Positions 8,898 to 16,718 of a stretch of DNA of 55,599 bases are shown in pieces. Source of the DNA: Psychromonas antarctica (GTDB lineage: Bacteria > Pseudomonadota > Gammaproteobacteria > Enterobacterales > Psychromonadaceae); contig NZ_JAHNZV010000019.1 of assembly GCF_022267535.1 (NCBI RefSeq), positions 1 through 55,599 on the forward strand. Reading direction: 5' to 3'. Within the stretch, counting starts at the first letter, position 1; each line of letters begins with the position of its first letter. A model generated the notes under the pieces. It made no database searches. It saw only the letters and a list, made by a program, of their open reading frames with translations, and had not been told where the DNA came from. A program made the translations under genes and the position numbers.

Positions 8898-9346
8898 CCG
8901 GTATCCGCTTGGGTTGGCTTCGATTCTGCAGCTTGTCGCGCCAAGTCATCGCAGCGTTCATTTTCGGGATGCCCAGAGTGCCCTTTCACCCAATGCCAAG
9001 TGATTTTATGCTTTTCTTGCGCAGCATCCAATGCTTTCCATAAATCTACATTTTTAACGGGCGCTTTGGCCGCTGTCTTCCAACCGCGTTTCTTCCAATT
9101 ATGGATCCACTGCGTGATCCCTTGACGAACATATTGGCTATCGGTAGTCAGATCGATTTCACAGGTTTCCGTTAAGGTTTCTAACCCTTTGATACAAGCC
9201 AACATCTCCATTCGATTATTGGTTGTTCGCAAATACCCATCAGCTAATTCTCGACGATGGTTGTTATAGATTAGCACCGCGCCATAACCCCCAGGGCCTG
9301 GATTCCCAAGACAAGAGCCGTCTGTAAAAAGTTGGATTTTTTTCAT
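8885..9346 (-). CDS. rnhA: Ribonuclease HI
   Basis: Degrades the RNA strand of RNA-DNA hybrids, removing primers and R-loops. The 153 residues equal the normal length. All four catalytic carboxylates are seen: Asp in [11 protein letters not shown], Glu in NNRMEM, Asp in TTDSQYV and Asp in NERCDDLAR. The [12 protein letters not shown] loop is also present. It is divergent from dnaQ, a conserved arrangement, with the promoters of both genes expected in the 114-bp spacer. Confidence 0.98.
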   Translation of the reverse strand: MKKIQLFTDGSCLGNPGPGGYGAVLIYNNHRRELADGYLRTTNNRMEMLACIKGLETLTETCEIDLTTDSQYVRQGITQWIHNWKKRGWKTAAKAPVKNVDLWKALDAAQEKHKITWHWVKGHSGHPENERCDDLARQAAESKPTQADTGYDG

Positions 9347-9460
9347 TATGAGACCAAATTAATTAATTTTGTATTTATATGCCCATCTTACTTCGGATCT
9401 AGGCGCATGGGTTTAGGTTTGCTAAACTGAATTCTTCACGAACTATAAATAGAGATTAAG

Positions 9461-10183
9461 ATGAACACAAGCAAAGTAATTCGGCAAGTCGTATTAGATA
9501 CGGAAACCACCGGGATGAACAGAGATGGTGCGGTTTATCTCGGTCATCGGATTATTGAAATTGGCTGTGTTGAAATCATTAATAGACGATTAACTGGACG
9601 CCACTACCATGTTTATATCAACCCGGATCGAGAAGTTGATCCTGAAGCGGTCACGGTGCATGGTTTAACCGACCAATTTTTACAAGATAAACCCGCCTTT
9701 AGTGAGATAGCCGATGAATTTATAGAATTCATTAAAGGTGCAGATCTGGTTATCCATAATGCGCCCTTTGATGTCGGTTTTATGGATCAAGAGTTTCGTT
9801 TTTTAAATAAAAAGACACAAAATACTGAAGAAATATCCACAGTTACCGATACCTTAGTGATGGCGAAAAAGCTATTCCCAGGAAAACGTAATAATCTCGA
9901 TGTGCTATCTGATCGTTATGGCATTGATAACAAGCACCGCATACTGCATGGCGCATTACTCGATGCTGAGATATTAGCAGATGTTTATCTGTTAATGACT
10001 GGAGGACAAGCTAAACTCAATCTTTCTAGCTCAGAAAAGGGGGAAAACAGTATGGGACGACAACTTCGCCAATCACACTCGCCATTAACGATCATTCGCG
10101 CAACGAATGCAGAAAATGAAACGCATCAAAAGCGTCTCGATATTGTTGAAAAATCGGGGAGTTGCCTGTGGCGACAACAATGA
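9461..10183 (+). CDS. dnaQ: DNA polymerase III epsilon subunit (proofreading 3'-5' exonuclease)
   Basis: Proofreading exonuclease of the replicative polymerase core. The 240 residues carry the DEDDh motifs: LDTETTGMN (Exo I), HNAPFDVGFMD (Exo II) and HGALLDAEILADVYL (Exo III with catalytic His). A C-terminal tail (about 190-240) provides the segment that binds the alpha subunit in relatives. The start has an AGAGA site. A membrane-protein gene overlaps its 3' end by 16 bp, suggesting translational coupling. Confidence 0.97.
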   Translation: MNTSKVIRQVVLDTETTGMNRDGAVYLGHRIIEIGCVEIINRRLTGRHYHVYINPDREVDPEAVTVHGLTDQFLQDKPAFSEIADEFIEFIKGADLVIHNAPFDVGFMDQEFRFLNKKTQNTEEISTVTDTLVMAKKLFPGKRNNLDVLSDRYGIDNKHRILHGALLDAEILADVYLLMTGGQAKLNLSSSEKGENSMGRQLRQSHSPLTIIRATNAENETHQKRLDIVEKSGSCLWRQQ

Positions 10184-11397
10184 GGGAAATAATTTCGTGC
10201 TTTTTACTTTGTATTATTACATCGGCCTCTTTAGCGCATACTATTTATGCACAAAATGATATTCCTTTGTTAGATAACCGAGTTCGAATTGATCCCTACA
10301 CAGAGCAAGTCACTTTTATTCTCAATCACGCCAGTGGATCACAACTTGTGGTACTTGTCCGTCCTGACGGCAGCAAACTTTATGCAGAAAGACACCCCGA
10401 TACGGTCGGCTGGGTAAGCAGTAAAACAGCAGACATTATTACCATTGATAAACCGATGGCTGGCCCTTGGCAAGCGGTCGCGCAATTAGATGGTGATAAC
10501 CGCATTAAATTAATCAGCAATGTCGAATTAAAAACCGATAGATTGCCCTTAAAATTGTACTCACAAGAATATATCACCACCAATGCTTCGCTTTATTACG
10601 ATAATCAATTAATGACCGAACAAGCTTATTTGGACAATGCGAAATTATCAGTGCGATTAATAAAAGGAGCGGACAAGCAACTGACCCTATACCAAGACGA
10701 TGGCAAAGGTTATGACGCCCTACCATTCGATGGCAAATTAACCGCACATGTTTATATTGATCTCCCCCCTGGACGTTACTTACTCAATATTCGCACTAAG
10801 AATGATATTTTTATCCGTAATATTAATAAAGACGTGGTTGTTTTTCCTACCCCGATAAGCTATCAACTGCATACAATTGAAGATGGTAGCAAGGAAATGG
10901 TGTTTGAGTTTAAGATAGATAGCGATGAAATCATGCCAGACTCGGTAACTATTGATGGCGTGATTAAAGATAGCAATAATAAAGTCATTGAGCAGTTAAT
11001 CGCGCACAGCGCAGGCAATCTATCCATAGAGAATAAGTTCACTACTAATAAAACACTGGCTTATGGTGTGTTCTCCCTGTCTGGTAAAGCCTTTGCGACC
11101 ACACTGTCAGGAAGAGAGATTGAATTACAACTGCCCAAACAGCAATTTGAGTTACTGCCACTCTTTATTATGCATGAAGTGATAGCCAGTGAGCCTAAAA
11201 TTGAGACTATCGCCCTACCAATATGGAAAAAAATCTGGTTTATAGGCACAGTTAGCGCTATCTGTTTCTTTATTCTCTTAGCGATTATTTTGCTCGTTCG
11301 CCGTAAAAGGAAAAGAAACGGCGACTTATTGCTATCAGAATTAAAACTCGATGAACTATCCCCTACACCAATCGATATTAAAGAGGGTAATAAGTAG
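10168..11397 (+). CDS. TIGR03503-type periplasmic/membrane protein of unknown function
   Basis: I recognise this as the uncharacterised family found beside dnaQ in Vibrio, Shewanella and relatives. It is about 409 residues, with an N-terminal signal peptide (hydrophobic residues about 8-25), a long beta-rich extracytoplasmic region containing VLVRPDGSKLYA and one C-terminal transmembrane helix (about 355-377) followed by RRKRKRN. This gives N-out, C-in topology. The start is set at GTG 10168 because GGGGAG lies 6 nt upstream. TTG 10162 is too close to that site, and ATG 10180 overlaps the dnaQ stop but is 18 nt away. Function is unknown. Confidence 0.85.
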   Translation: MATTMREIISCFLLCIITSASLAHTIYAQNDIPLLDNRVRIDPYTEQVTFILNHASGSQLVVLVRPDGSKLYAERHPDTVGWVSSKTADIITIDKPMAGPWQAVAQLDGDNRIKLISNVELKTDRLPLKLYSQEYITTNASLYYDNQLMTEQAYLDNAKLSVRLIKGADKQLTLYQDDGKGYDALPFDGKLTAHVYIDLPPGRYLLNIRTKNDIFIRNINKDVVVFPTPISYQLHTIEDGSKEMVFEFKIDSDEIMPDSVTIDGVIKDSNNKVIEQLIAHSAGNLSIENKFTTNKTLAYGVFSLSGKAFATTLSGREIELQLPKQQFELLPLFIMHEVIASEPKIETIALPIWKKIWFIGTVSAICFFILLAIILLVRRKRKRNGDLLLSELKLDELSPTPIDIKEGNK

Positions 11398-11521
11398 GCA
11401 ATTACACAACGTATTTAAACGACTTAAAATTATAAAATCTTGCATTTCCAAGTTATTTGCATAGAAAGTAGGCATTTGTGAAAGTTAACGGCTAATATTG
11501 CTGTTTTTTTCTTTTTGCTTA

Positions 11522-11550
11522 TTGACTCAGCAAATGCAACTACGTATTAT
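11522..11550 (+). promoter_or_regulatory. Promoter of the tRNA-Asp array, stringent-type
   Basis: TTGACT (11522-11527), a 17-bp spacer, then TATTAT (11545-11550). The next bases are CGGCGCC, a GC-rich discriminator like those of stable-RNA promoters repressed by ppGpp and DksA. It lies about 45 bp before the first tRNA. Confidence 0.75.
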
Positions 11551-11598
11551 CGGCGCCTCAACAAACGCAGTGCAATGCACTACGGATTGATGCTAATT

Positions 11599-11675
11599 GG
11601 AGTGGTAGTTCAGTTGGTTAGAATACCGGCCTGTCACGCCGGGGGTCGCGGGTTCGAGTCCCGTCCACTCCGCCA
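11599..11675 (+). tRNA. tRNA-Asp (anticodon GTC), copy 1
   Basis: A 77-nt gene with encoded CCA. The acceptor GGAGTGG pairs with CCACTCC, the anticodon arm is CCGGCCTGTCACGCCGG with GTC, and the T loop is GGTTCGAGTCC. It is the first of five identical copies, probably transcribed as one precursor. Confidence 0.98.
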
Positions 11676-11739
11676 ATATCATACGCAAGTATGAATAGGC
11701 GTTAGTTAGCACAAATGTTGAATCTGATAATTATCACGT

Positions 11740-11816
11740 GGAGTGGTAGTTCAGTTGGTTAGAATACCGGCCTGTCACGCCGGGGGTCGCGGGTTCGAGT
11801 CCCGTCCACTCCGCCA
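11740..11816 (+). tRNA. tRNA-Asp (anticodon GTC), copy 2
   Basis: Identical 77-nt sequence to copy 1, including the encoded CCA; separated from it by 64 nt of unrelated spacer. Confidence 0.98.
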
Positions 11817-11890
11817 ACATTATTGTTAAACATTAATTTGTTTAGCTTTAACGAATAATTATCAAAAAGCTTGAACTGTAATACACTCGT

Positions 11891-11968
11891 GGAGTAGTAG
11901 CTCAGTTGGTTAGGCTTTGGCTTAACACAGTCGGCCTGTCACGCCGAGTTCGAATTTTTGCTCGAATA
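11891..11968 (+). pseudogene. Decayed tRNA-Asp copy
   Basis: It begins GGAGTAGTAG then CTCAGTTGGTTAG, like the 5' half of its neighbours. Extra sequence (GCTTTGGCTTAACACAGT) follows, then an intact anticodon stem-loop (CGGCCTGTCACGCCG), but the variable loop and part of the T stem are missing. After the T-loop-like GTTCGAA the 3' acceptor strand and CCA are lost. It is preceded by the same TGTAATACACTCGT leader as copy 3, so it arose by duplication inside the array and cannot fold into a tRNA. Confidence 0.8.
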
Positions 11969-12000
11969 AATAGTGATGATTGATACTGTAATACACTCGT

Positions 12001-12077
12001 GGAGTGGTAGTTCAGTTGGTTAGAATACCGGCCTGTCACGCCGGGGGTCGCGGGTTCGAGTCCCGTCCACTCCGCCA
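12001..12077 (+). tRNA. tRNA-Asp (anticodon GTC), copy 3
   Basis: Identical to copy 1. The preceding leader TGTAATACACTCGT also precedes the decayed copy, showing that the duplication unit included upstream spacer. Confidence 0.98.
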
Positions 12078-12148
12078 ACAGTATTTACGTATCAAGAAAA
12101 TTTATGTGTAACCAACACATAAAGTGAAGAAAGCTGTAGCACACTCGT

Positions 12149-12225
12149 GGAGTGGTAGTTCAGTTGGTTAGAATACCGGCCTGTCACGCCGGGGGTCGCG
12201 GGTTCGAGTCCCGTCCACTCCGCCA
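12149..12225 (+). tRNA. tRNA-Asp (anticodon GTC), copy 4
   Basis: Identical to copy 1, preceded by GTAGCACACTCGT, a variant of the same leader. Confidence 0.98.
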
Positions 12226-12304
12226 ACTTCATATTTATATGAATGAACGAGATGTACAACAGTCAATCTATAATGTGAGTTATAGAAAAATAAGAGATTT
12301 TCGC

Positions 12305-12381
12305 GGAGTGGTAGTTCAGTTGGTTAGAATACCGGCCTGTCACGCCGGGGGTCGCGGGTTCGAGTCCCGTCCACTCCGCCA
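12305..12381 (+). tRNA. tRNA-Asp (anticodon GTC), copy 5
   Basis: Identical to copy 1 including CCA. It is the last gene of the array. No clear intrinsic terminator follows it. Confidence 0.98.
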
Positions 12382-12681
12382 ATTTCCTTTATATATCAGC
12401 AGTTACTTCAGTAAAAAGCCTCCATTTATCAACAAAAATTTTTATACTACAATAATTTATTTGCATATATAAAAGAAATTATTATTGAATGACTATATCC
12501 CCTCTCTATGCTCTTAAATCAGTTACACAAGCTGTTCTTGGTTTTTTCTAGTATGATAGGTGAACTTACACTAATCTCTCTGGAGACGTGGGGAATGGCG
12601 CCATATTGAATTTTTATATGGGTAATAAAGTTAAAATAAAAGCACTAAATAGCACTTTTATTTTTATAAAAGATAATCTGC
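12382..12681. other. Intergenic region between the tRNA array and pilU
   Basis: AT-rich, with no credible gene. An AT-only inverted repeat (AAAATAAAAG / CTTTTATTTT, 12633-12664) lies just beyond the pilU stop. It is too weak to call a terminator with confidence. Confidence 0.4.
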
Positions 12682-13839
12682 TTAAGAAAAGGTTAAATCA
12701 TCAGAAAACGAATCTTCCATCGGCTCTAAACTTAACCCTCCATTTTTGCGCTCGTTTACTTCTGCTTGCTCCATAATACCACCATGATGCAATTTAAATT
12801 TAAGCGTAAGATTAGTTGGAGAATCCGAGTTTTTTATCGCTTCCTCTTCGCTAATCCGTCCTTCGACTGCCAAATCAAATAATGCACAATCAAAGGTCTG
12901 CATCCCTAATTGTTTAGATTTTTCCATCACGTCTTTGAGTAAACCAAACTCACCACGTTTGATCATGTCACGCACAGTTAGCGTACCCATCATCACTTCA
13001 ATGGCGGCGCAACGCTTACCATCAACCGTTGGAATCAAGCGTTGTGAAATAAACGATTTTAAGTTATTACCTAAATCACTCAGCAATTGCGGGCGGCGCT
13101 CTTCGGGAAAGAAGTTAATAATACGGTCTAATGCTTGGTTGGCATTATTTGCATGTAATGTTGAAATGGCTAAGTGTCCAGTTTCAGCAAATGCTAACGC
13201 ATGCTCCATGGTTTCTCTATCACGAATTTCACCAATCAAAATAACATCAGGAGCTTGACGGAGGGTGTTTTTTAACGCCGCATGAAAGCTGCGCGTATCA
13301 ACACCCACTTCACGTTGGTTAATAATACTTTTTTTATGTTTATGAACAAATTCAACGGGATCTTCAATAGTAATAATATGTCCTGATGCATTTTCATTAC
13401 GGTGATCAATTAACGCCGCAAGTGATGTCGATTTACCCGAACCCGTCGCACCAATAAAAAGCACTAAACCGCGCTTAGCCATAATCACATCTTTTAGTAT
13501 TTCCGGCAGCCTTAGCTCGGAAAATTTCGGTATTTCTATTTTTATATTTCGGGCAACAAGCGACACTTCATTACGCTGTTTAAAAATATTGACTCGGAAA
13601 CGTCCCACATTTGAAATAGAAATAGCCAGATTCATCTCCAGCTCCTGCTCGAATACTGTTTTTTGCTCGCTATCCATAATGGCATCAGCAATCAGCGCCA
13701 CTTCACCAGGCTGCAACAGGGTTTCGGAAAGTGGTTTCAAAACGCCTTGAAATTTAGCTGAAGGTGCAGCCCCGGTTGATAAATATAGATCAGAGCCATC
13801 TTTGCTCGACAAAATGTTGAGCATCTCTTCAAATTCCAT
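12682..13839 (-). CDS. pilU: Type IV pilus retraction ATPase PilU
   Basis: Hexameric AAA-type ATPase at the inner face of the type IV pilus machine, working with PilT in pilus retraction. The 385 residues contain Walker A (GATGSGKST, about 132-140), Walker B (APDVILIGEIRDRE) and His-box segments (TGHLAISTLHANN). PilU is preferred over PilT because of the MEFEEMLN start, the SDLYLSTGA segment and the acidic C-terminal extension (about 350-385). AGGAG precedes the ATG. pilT is not adjacent; in many relatives the two are neighbours, so pilT must lie elsewhere or be absent. Confidence 0.9.
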   Translation of the reverse strand: MEFEEMLNILSSKDGSDLYLSTGAAPSAKFQGVLKPLSETLLQPGEVALIADAIMDSEQKTVFEQELEMNLAISISNVGRFRVNIFKQRNEVSLVARNIKIEIPKFSELRLPEILKDVIMAKRGLVLFIGATGSGKSTSLAALIDHRNENASGHIITIEDPVEFVHKHKKSIINQREVGVDTRSFHAALKNTLRQAPDVILIGEIRDRETMEHALAFAETGHLAISTLHANNANQALDRIINFFPEERRPQLLSDLGNNLKSFISQRLIPTVDGKRCAAIEVMMGTLTVRDMIKRGEFGLLKDVMEKSKQLGMQTFDCALFDLAVEGRISEEEAIKNSDSPTNLTLKFKLHHGGIMEQAEVNERKNGGLSLEPMEDSFSDDLTFS

Positions 13840-14041
13840 TTTTTACTCCTAAATTAAACATCTACGCATTTTATTAACGGCGAGAGTCAGTGATAAATAA
13901 TGCCAAATCCAACAATTCTCTATTTATTTAATTAATGGAATGAGTCTAAGAATAGCATGGAATCGATTAGGTGATTTGCGCAAATAAATTGACGCAAGCC
14001 ACATTTATAAAATGGAGATTTGTATTTTTAGCTGGGGGGTC

Positions 14042-14066
14042 AGTGGTCAATCAAACATTGACCACT
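14042..14066. terminator. Hairpin downstream of glnS
   Basis: AGTGGTCAAT and ATTGACCACT form a perfect 10-bp stem with a 5-nt loop, 28 bp past the glnS stop. TTTT follows on the plus strand, but on the minus (glnS) strand the hairpin is followed by GACCCCCC. Its action as an intrinsic terminator for glnS is uncertain. Confidence 0.45.
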
Positions 14067-14094
14067 TTTAAAACACAAGACAAGATAGATCTGT

Positions 14095-15756
14095 TTACTC
14101 GCCCCAAGAATCACGCAATGCAACAGTACGGTTAAAAACCAAGTGTTGTGCAGTTGAGTCTTTGCTATCGGCACAAAAATAACCTTCTCGCTCAAATTGA
14201 TACGCTTTTTCAACCTGGTTATCTGCAAGGCTTATTTCTACAACACCTTGTTTTACGATAAGGGAGTCAGAATTCAACACCTCGTGAATATTCTCTACAG
14301 CAGCTGGATTTTCAACTAAAAATAAGCGTTCATAAATTCTAAATTCAGCCGGTTTATTGGTTTTTGCATCAACCCAATGAATAACACCCTTTACCTTACG
14401 ACCATCACTTGGATTTTTACCTAATGTTTCGGGGTCGTATGAGCAATGAATTTCGGTGATAGTACCCGCTTCATCTTTAATCACAGTTTCGGCTTTTATC
14501 ACATAGGCATTACGTAAACGAACCTCTTTACCAAGTACTAAACGTTTATATTTTTTATTAGCCTCTTCTCTGAAATCGGCTCTATCAATAAACAGTTCTG
14601 CTGAAAAAGGTACGCTTCTAGTGCCCATGCTTTCATCTTTAGGATGCGCAGGTGCGATTAGCTGTTCAGTTTTGGCATTTTCATAGTTAGTGATAATAAC
14701 TTTAACCGGGTCGATCACCGCCATCGCACGTGGCGCATTGCTTTCAAGGTTTTCACGCACACAAGCTTCAAGAGAAGCAAGTTCGACCGTGTTTTCTTGC
14801 TTGGTCACGCCAATACGTTTACAGAACTCACGTATTGCAGCTGCTGGATAACCACGACGACGCATACCTGAGATGGTCGGCATACGGGGATCATTCCACC
14901 CCGACACAAGATTATCATTCACCAGCGCATTTAACTTACGTTTAGAGGTTAATGTGTATTGTAAATTGAGACGTGAGAACTCGATTTGACGCGGTTTACA
15001 CGCAACACTAATGTTAGCCAGTACCCAATCGTAAAGCGGACGGTGATCTTCAAATTCAAGGGTACACAAACTATGGGTAATACCTTCAAGCGCATCAGAA
15101 ATACAATGCGTGAAGTCATACATAGGATAAATACACCACTTGTCGCCTGTCTGATGGTGGTGAGCAAAACGAATACGATAAATAACCGGATCGCGCATCT
15201 TCATATTCGCTGAAGCCATATCAATTTTTGCGCGTAACATCATAGAGCCTTCGGCAAACTCCCCCGCTCGCATGCGAGTGAATAGATCTAAACTTTCTTG
15301 GATTGGTCGGTTACGGAATGGGCTATCTTTACCGGGCGAGGTTAATGTGCCGCGGTATTCTCGTGTTTGCTCTGCATTAAGTTCACAAACGTAAGCTTTA
15401 TCCTGCTCAATTAACTCAATCGCATAAGCATAAAGCTGTTCAAAATAATCAGAAGAATAGTGAATATCACCCGCCCATTGAAAACCTAACCAGCGCACAT
15501 CTGCTTCAATGGCTGCAACGTAGTTTGCATCTTCTTTGACTGGATTGGTATCATCAAAACGCAAATTACAAAGTGCATTAGGGTAATCTTCAGCAATGCC
15601 AAAATTCAAACAGATAGATTTAGCATGACCGATATGCAAATAGCCATTTGGCTCGGGAGGAAAGCGTGTCTGTATCGTCTGATGTTTACCCGTCTGAAGA
15701 TCATTATCAATAATATTACGAATAAAATTGCTTGGGCCTGTTTCCACCTGAGTCAT
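14095..15756 (-). CDS. glnS: Glutaminyl-tRNA synthetase
   Basis: Class I aminoacyl-tRNA synthetase charging tRNA-Gln with glutamine. The 553 residues match the bacterial GlnRS length. The HIGH-type motif is in [15 protein letters not shown] (about 32-46), the KMSKS-equivalent is LTSKRKL (about 268), and the C-terminal anticodon-binding beta-barrels (about 340-545) include VIHWVDAK. Its presence means the organism charges Gln directly. It is monocistronic as far as can be seen. Confidence 0.98.
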   Translation of the reverse strand: MTQVETGPSNFIRNIIDNDLQTGKHQTIQTRFPPEPNGYLHIGHAKSICLNFGIAEDYPNALCNLRFDDTNPVKEDANYVAAIEADVRWLGFQWAGDIHYSSDYFEQLYAYAIELIEQDKAYVCELNAEQTREYRGTLTSPGKDSPFRNRPIQESLDLFTRMRAGEFAEGSMMLRAKIDMASANMKMRDPVIYRIRFAHHHQTGDKWCIYPMYDFTHCISDALEGITHSLCTLEFEDHRPLYDWVLANISVACKPRQIEFSRLNLQYTLTSKRKLNALVNDNLVSGWNDPRMPTISGMRRRGYPAAAIREFCKRIGVTKQENTVELASLEACVRENLESNAPRAMAVIDPVKVIITNYENAKTEQLIAPAHPKDESMGTRSVPFSAELFIDRADFREEANKKYKRLVLGKEVRLRNAYVIKAETVIKDEAGTITEIHCSYDPETLGKNPSDGRKVKGVIHWVDAKTNKPAEFRIYERLFLVENPAAVENIHEVLNSDSLIVKQGVVEISLADNQVEKAYQFEREGYFCADSKDSTAQHLVFNRTVALRDSWGE

Positions 15757-15876
15757 TGCTTACCTCTGAATTATATAAATCTAAAAAATAGGAACAATCA
15801 TCGTATATTATCAGCAGAAGCTCAAGCTAAATAACATGAAAACAGCAAAGGGAGTGTGTTGTTCGAAGAGGATTTA

Positions 15877-15900
15877 TTGCAGCACGTCTTCGTGCTGCAA
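15877..15900. other. Perfect hairpin upstream of glnS
   Basis: TTGCAGCACG and CGTGCTGCAA form a 10-bp stem with a TCTT loop. No T-run follows on either strand. It lies in the 432-bp gap between glnS and ydbL (15757-16188), which otherwise holds the MITE-like element and no gene. Its role is unknown. Confidence 0.5.
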
Positions 15901-15984
15901 GTAAAGCTATAATATGGTTACTTATCAAGCAAAATAGCCCCCCCTATTACCGCAATCAATAGAAAAGCCTTATTTTGCTACTTA

Positions 15985-16178
15985 ACCTCAGTTCTGGATA
16001 ATGGAAGCGAAATTAGATTAAATATCAAAAAGTTAAAAAACATATTATACAGTGCTGTTAGTTTTGCGTAGTTCAAGGCGAATCATCGCAGCAATAACTG
16101 GTTATTGCTGCGATGATTTAACGCAGAAATACGCGTAAATAACGGTACTGTATCGTTTAGCTTATCCAGAATTGAGGT
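15985..16178. mobile_element. MITE-like palindromic element, complete copy
   Basis: A 194-bp non-coding element with terminal inverted repeats: ACCTCAGTTCTGGATAA at the left pairs with TTATCCAGAATTGAGGT at the right, one mismatch. Internally there is a perfect 18-bp inverted repeat (AATCATCGCAGCAATAAC at 16081-16098 and its complement at 16101-16118), flanked by imperfectly paired segments. TACTTA occurs directly on both sides (15979-15984 and 16179-16184), as a target duplication would. A second copy lies at 55422-55599. It ends 10 bp from the ydbL stop codon. Confidence 0.8.
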
Positions 16179-16188
16179 TACTTATACG

Positions 16189-16503
16189 TTATTTGACAAC
16201 CCACTGTCCCGCTGCATTTTGGATATATTGTCCAGCAGGGGTTTTTTGAATCGTTTTGGCACCCGCCAAAATAGAGACTTGCTCTAATGTCATACCATTT
16301 TTTTCCGCAATCTGCTTATATTGGACTAAGCGCTTGCTGTTAATATCTTTGACTAATTCAGCGACTGCTGGCGACGCTTCAACTACGCCTAACAAACCAT
16401 TAGTTTGTTCACCAACGACCCCTTGGTCTTTAGCATCCGATAAATCTAATGCAAAAGCAGAAAAACTGAGCATAAGGGTAAAGATTAAAAATATTTTTTT
16501 CAT
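16189..16503 (-). CDS. ydbL: YdbL-family (DUF1318) periplasmic protein
   Basis: A small exported protein of 104 residues with a clear signal peptide (MKKIFLIFTLMLSFSAFA). The conserved DUF1318 body includes AKDQGVVGEQTNGLLG, the VNSKR-like INSKRLVQY and the AGAKTIQKTPAGQYI segment. In E. coli ydbL is linked with ydbH and ynbE, which act in outer-membrane lipid homeostasis; YdbL is thought to modulate that pair. AGGAG precedes the start. It is the last gene of kdsD-ydbH-ynbE-ydbL. Confidence 0.9.
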   Translation of the reverse strand: MKKIFLIFTLMLSFSAFALDLSDAKDQGVVGEQTNGLLGVVEASPAVAELVKDINSKRLVQYKQIAEKNGMTLEQVSILAGAKTIQKTPAGQYIQNAAGQWVVK

Positions 16504-16529
16504 GTTGTCTCCTAGGTTTCCATTATGAA

Positions 16530-16718
16530 TTAAAAGAGGCCACTATCTTGATCAAAGAGGTCATCTAACTCTTTATCGATTTTCACTCTAATTTCATGAT
16601 CAATTTTAACATTTAAATTAATTGTAATAGGCTCATTGGGTACAGCAAGCTCTATTCGGGGTGTACATGCCGCGACCATAAAACATAACGCCAATAATAT
16701 ACTCATTTTATTAATCAC
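16530..16718 (-). CDS. ynbE: YnbE-family outer-membrane lipoprotein
   Basis: A 62-residue lipoprotein with signal and lipobox (MVAAC), followed by the short conserved YnbE body (TPRIELAVPNEPITINLNVKI). In E. coli YnbE forms a beta-stacked multimer that joins YdbH to the outer membrane for phospholipid transport. The start is GTG 16718, overlapping the ydbH TAG by one base, with AAGGAG 8 nt upstream. An internal ATG (16706) is farther from that site. Confidence 0.9.
   Translation of the reverse strand: MINKMSILLALCFMVAACTPRIELAVPNEPITINLNVKIDHEIRVKIDKELDDLFDQDSGLF

Noticed and set aside
12152-12472. 106-codon open frame across tRNA-Asp copies 4 and 5
   Set aside because: It is the familiar spurious translation of tRNA-Asp genes and has no ribosome-binding site.
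12633-12664. Terminator of pilU
   Set aside because: The stem is almost pure A-T with a 12-nt loop and no following T-run on the minus strand.
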